A stretch of 26,581 nt of DNA from Gammaproteobacteria bacterium (GTDB lineage: Bacteria; Pseudomonadota; Gammaproteobacteria; Competibacterales; Competibacteraceae), in contig JACKMZ010000019.1 in NCBI GenBank assembly GCA_024235135.1, forward strand, positions 1 through 26,581, read 5' to 3'. The number at the start of each line of letters is the position of its first letter. Positions within the stretch are counted from its first letter, which is position 1. Made by a program: the position numbers and the translations under genes. Shown in pieces: positions 25,814 through 26,581 of this stretch. The notes under the pieces are model-generated. The model worked only from the letters and a program-made list of their open reading frames with translations. It was not told where the DNA came from and searched no databases.

Positions 25814-26488
25814 TTGGATATCCAAGCGATCCGTAAAACCTATCGACGTTACGCACGGGTCTACGATTTTTATTTCGGAGCAATTTTTCAACACGGGCGA
25901 AAAACAGTCATCGATGGCATGAACTGCCAGCCGGATGATTGCATTCTGGAAGTGGGCGTCGGCACGGGTCTGTCCCTGCCGCTCTATCCGGACGATGTTT
26001 ACATAACAGGTATCGATCTCTCCGTTGACATGCTGGAACAAGCGCGCGCGCGCAAGGCGCGCGATGGTCTGGACCGGGCCATACTGCTGGAAATGGATGG
26101 CGAGAAAATGACCTTCCCCGATAACAGCTTCGACAAGGTCGTCGCCATGTATGTGGCTTCCGTCGTCCCGCATCCGGACCGTCTGGTGGCCGAAATGCAA
26201 CGGGTTTGCAAGCCCGGTGGCGAGTTGTATATCGTCAACCATTTCCACAGTAGCCATCCCCTACTGGCCGGCATGGAGAAGTTGCTGGCCCCGCTGTCCA
26301 AGCTGTTGGGATGGCGTCCCGATCTGTCCATGGATCAGTTCCTACGGGAGACCGATCTGGCGGTCACGCAAATCATCCCCGTCAATTTGTTCGGCTATTG
26401 GACTTTGCTGCGCGCCGCCAACACCAAGCAACCGTTGCGGGAGGAAATGGTGGACCTGATGCCCCTGCGGGCGGCCGCCGGCCGCTGA
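25814..26488 (+). CDS. SAM-dependent methyltransferase, PmtA-like (phosphatidylethanolamine N-methyltransferase type)
   Basis: The 224-residue class I methyltransferase has the SAM motif EVGVGTGLSLP (46-56), the acidic GIDLS in motif II, FDKVVAMYVASVVP and KPGGELYIVNHF. The start YxxYARVYDFYFG and the overall pattern resemble the Rhodobacter-type PmtA, which converts phosphatidylethanolamine towards phosphatidylcholine at the membrane. Other lipid or quinone methyltransferases cannot be excluded. The start is TTG 25814, backed by AAGGAG (25802-25807) with 6-base spacing. The upstream gap is much more AT-rich than the region, and the gene seems to be transcribed alone. Confidence 0.8.
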   Translation: MDIQAIRKTYRRYARVYDFYFGAIFQHGRKTVIDGMNCQPDDCILEVGVGTGLSLPLYPDDVYITGIDLSVDMLEQARARKARDGLDRAILLEMDGEKMTFPDNSFDKVVAMYVASVVPHPDRLVAEMQRVCKPGGELYIVNHFHSSHPLLAGMEKLLAPLSKLLGWRPDLSMDQFLRETDLAVTQIIPVNLFGYWTLLRAANTKQPLREEMVDLMPLRAAAGR

Positions 26489-26556
26489 ATACGGGCGGCT
26501 CGCGAACGCCGCGCCAACTGACTACCCTTCCCCTTCGACCCCTCGCTGAGCGAATC

Positions 26557-26581
26557 ATGACCTTCTCAATCGTCGCATTCG
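26557..26581 (+). CDS. Start of a probable DUF1028 protein, 3' partial
   Basis: Only eight codons are visible, reading MTFSIVAF. DUF1028 (Ntn-hydrolase-like) proteins commonly begin MTFSIVA followed by a short variable loop, so this is a suggestive but minimal match. There is no strong ribosome-binding site upstream, and the sequence beyond base 26581 is needed to decide. Confidence 0.4.

Overview
The window reads as ordinary chromosome of a free-living gammaproteobacterium with moderately high GC. Clues to the lineage are a hemC-hemD-hemX-hemY cluster, a UbiD very close to the enterobacterial protein and beside a flavin/iron-sulfur reductase, and a dihydrolipoamide dehydrogenase with its own lipoyl domain. 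I cannot place it below class. No rRNA, tRNA, CRISPR array, insertion sequence or phage gene is visible.

Layout. Positions 1-4619 (+): tetrapyrrole synthesis genes hemC (5' end cut off by the window), hemD, hemX and hemY, tightly packed with two ATGA stop/start overlaps, ending at a hairpin. Positions 4672-7299 (-): an AscD/RfbI-like 2Fe-2S/FAD/NAD reductase downstream of ubiD (ubiquinone synthesis). Positions 7417-11777 (+): three separate units, a Tat-exported TRAP solute receptor, a lipoyl-domain dihydrolipoamide dehydrogenase, and a PstS-like periplasmic protein. None of them has its usual partner genes in the window.

Positions 12157-23502 form a complete glycerol system. On the minus strand, in transcription order, lie a DeoR/GlpR regulator, glpD, a second DeoR/GlpR paralogue, and a six-gene ABC importer of the GlpSTPQUV type known from rhizobia. 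glpK diverges from them on the plus strand. No glpF facilitator gene is present. The logic would be ABC uptake of glycerol, phosphorylation by GlpK, oxidation by GlpD into the quinone pool, and control by one or both regulators. TTCG-containing repeats occur upstream of glpD, of the second glpR and of glpK.

Positions 23864-25696 (+): a compact cluster of a MoaD/ThiS-like sulfur carrier ending in Gly-Gly, an unrecognised 95-residue protein also ending in glycines, a MoeB/ThiF E1-like enzyme, and a DUF985 cupin. A PmtA-like phospholipid/SAM methyltransferase follows from a TTG start, and the last bases look like the first codons of a DUF1028 protein.

I found no wholly new system. The points most worth a second look are the complementary degeneration of the two GlpS/GlpT ATPase subunits (one composite ATP site intact, the other damaged in both halves), the second GlpR with a rewritten recognition helix, and the unknown glycine-tailed protein between MoaD and MoeB.
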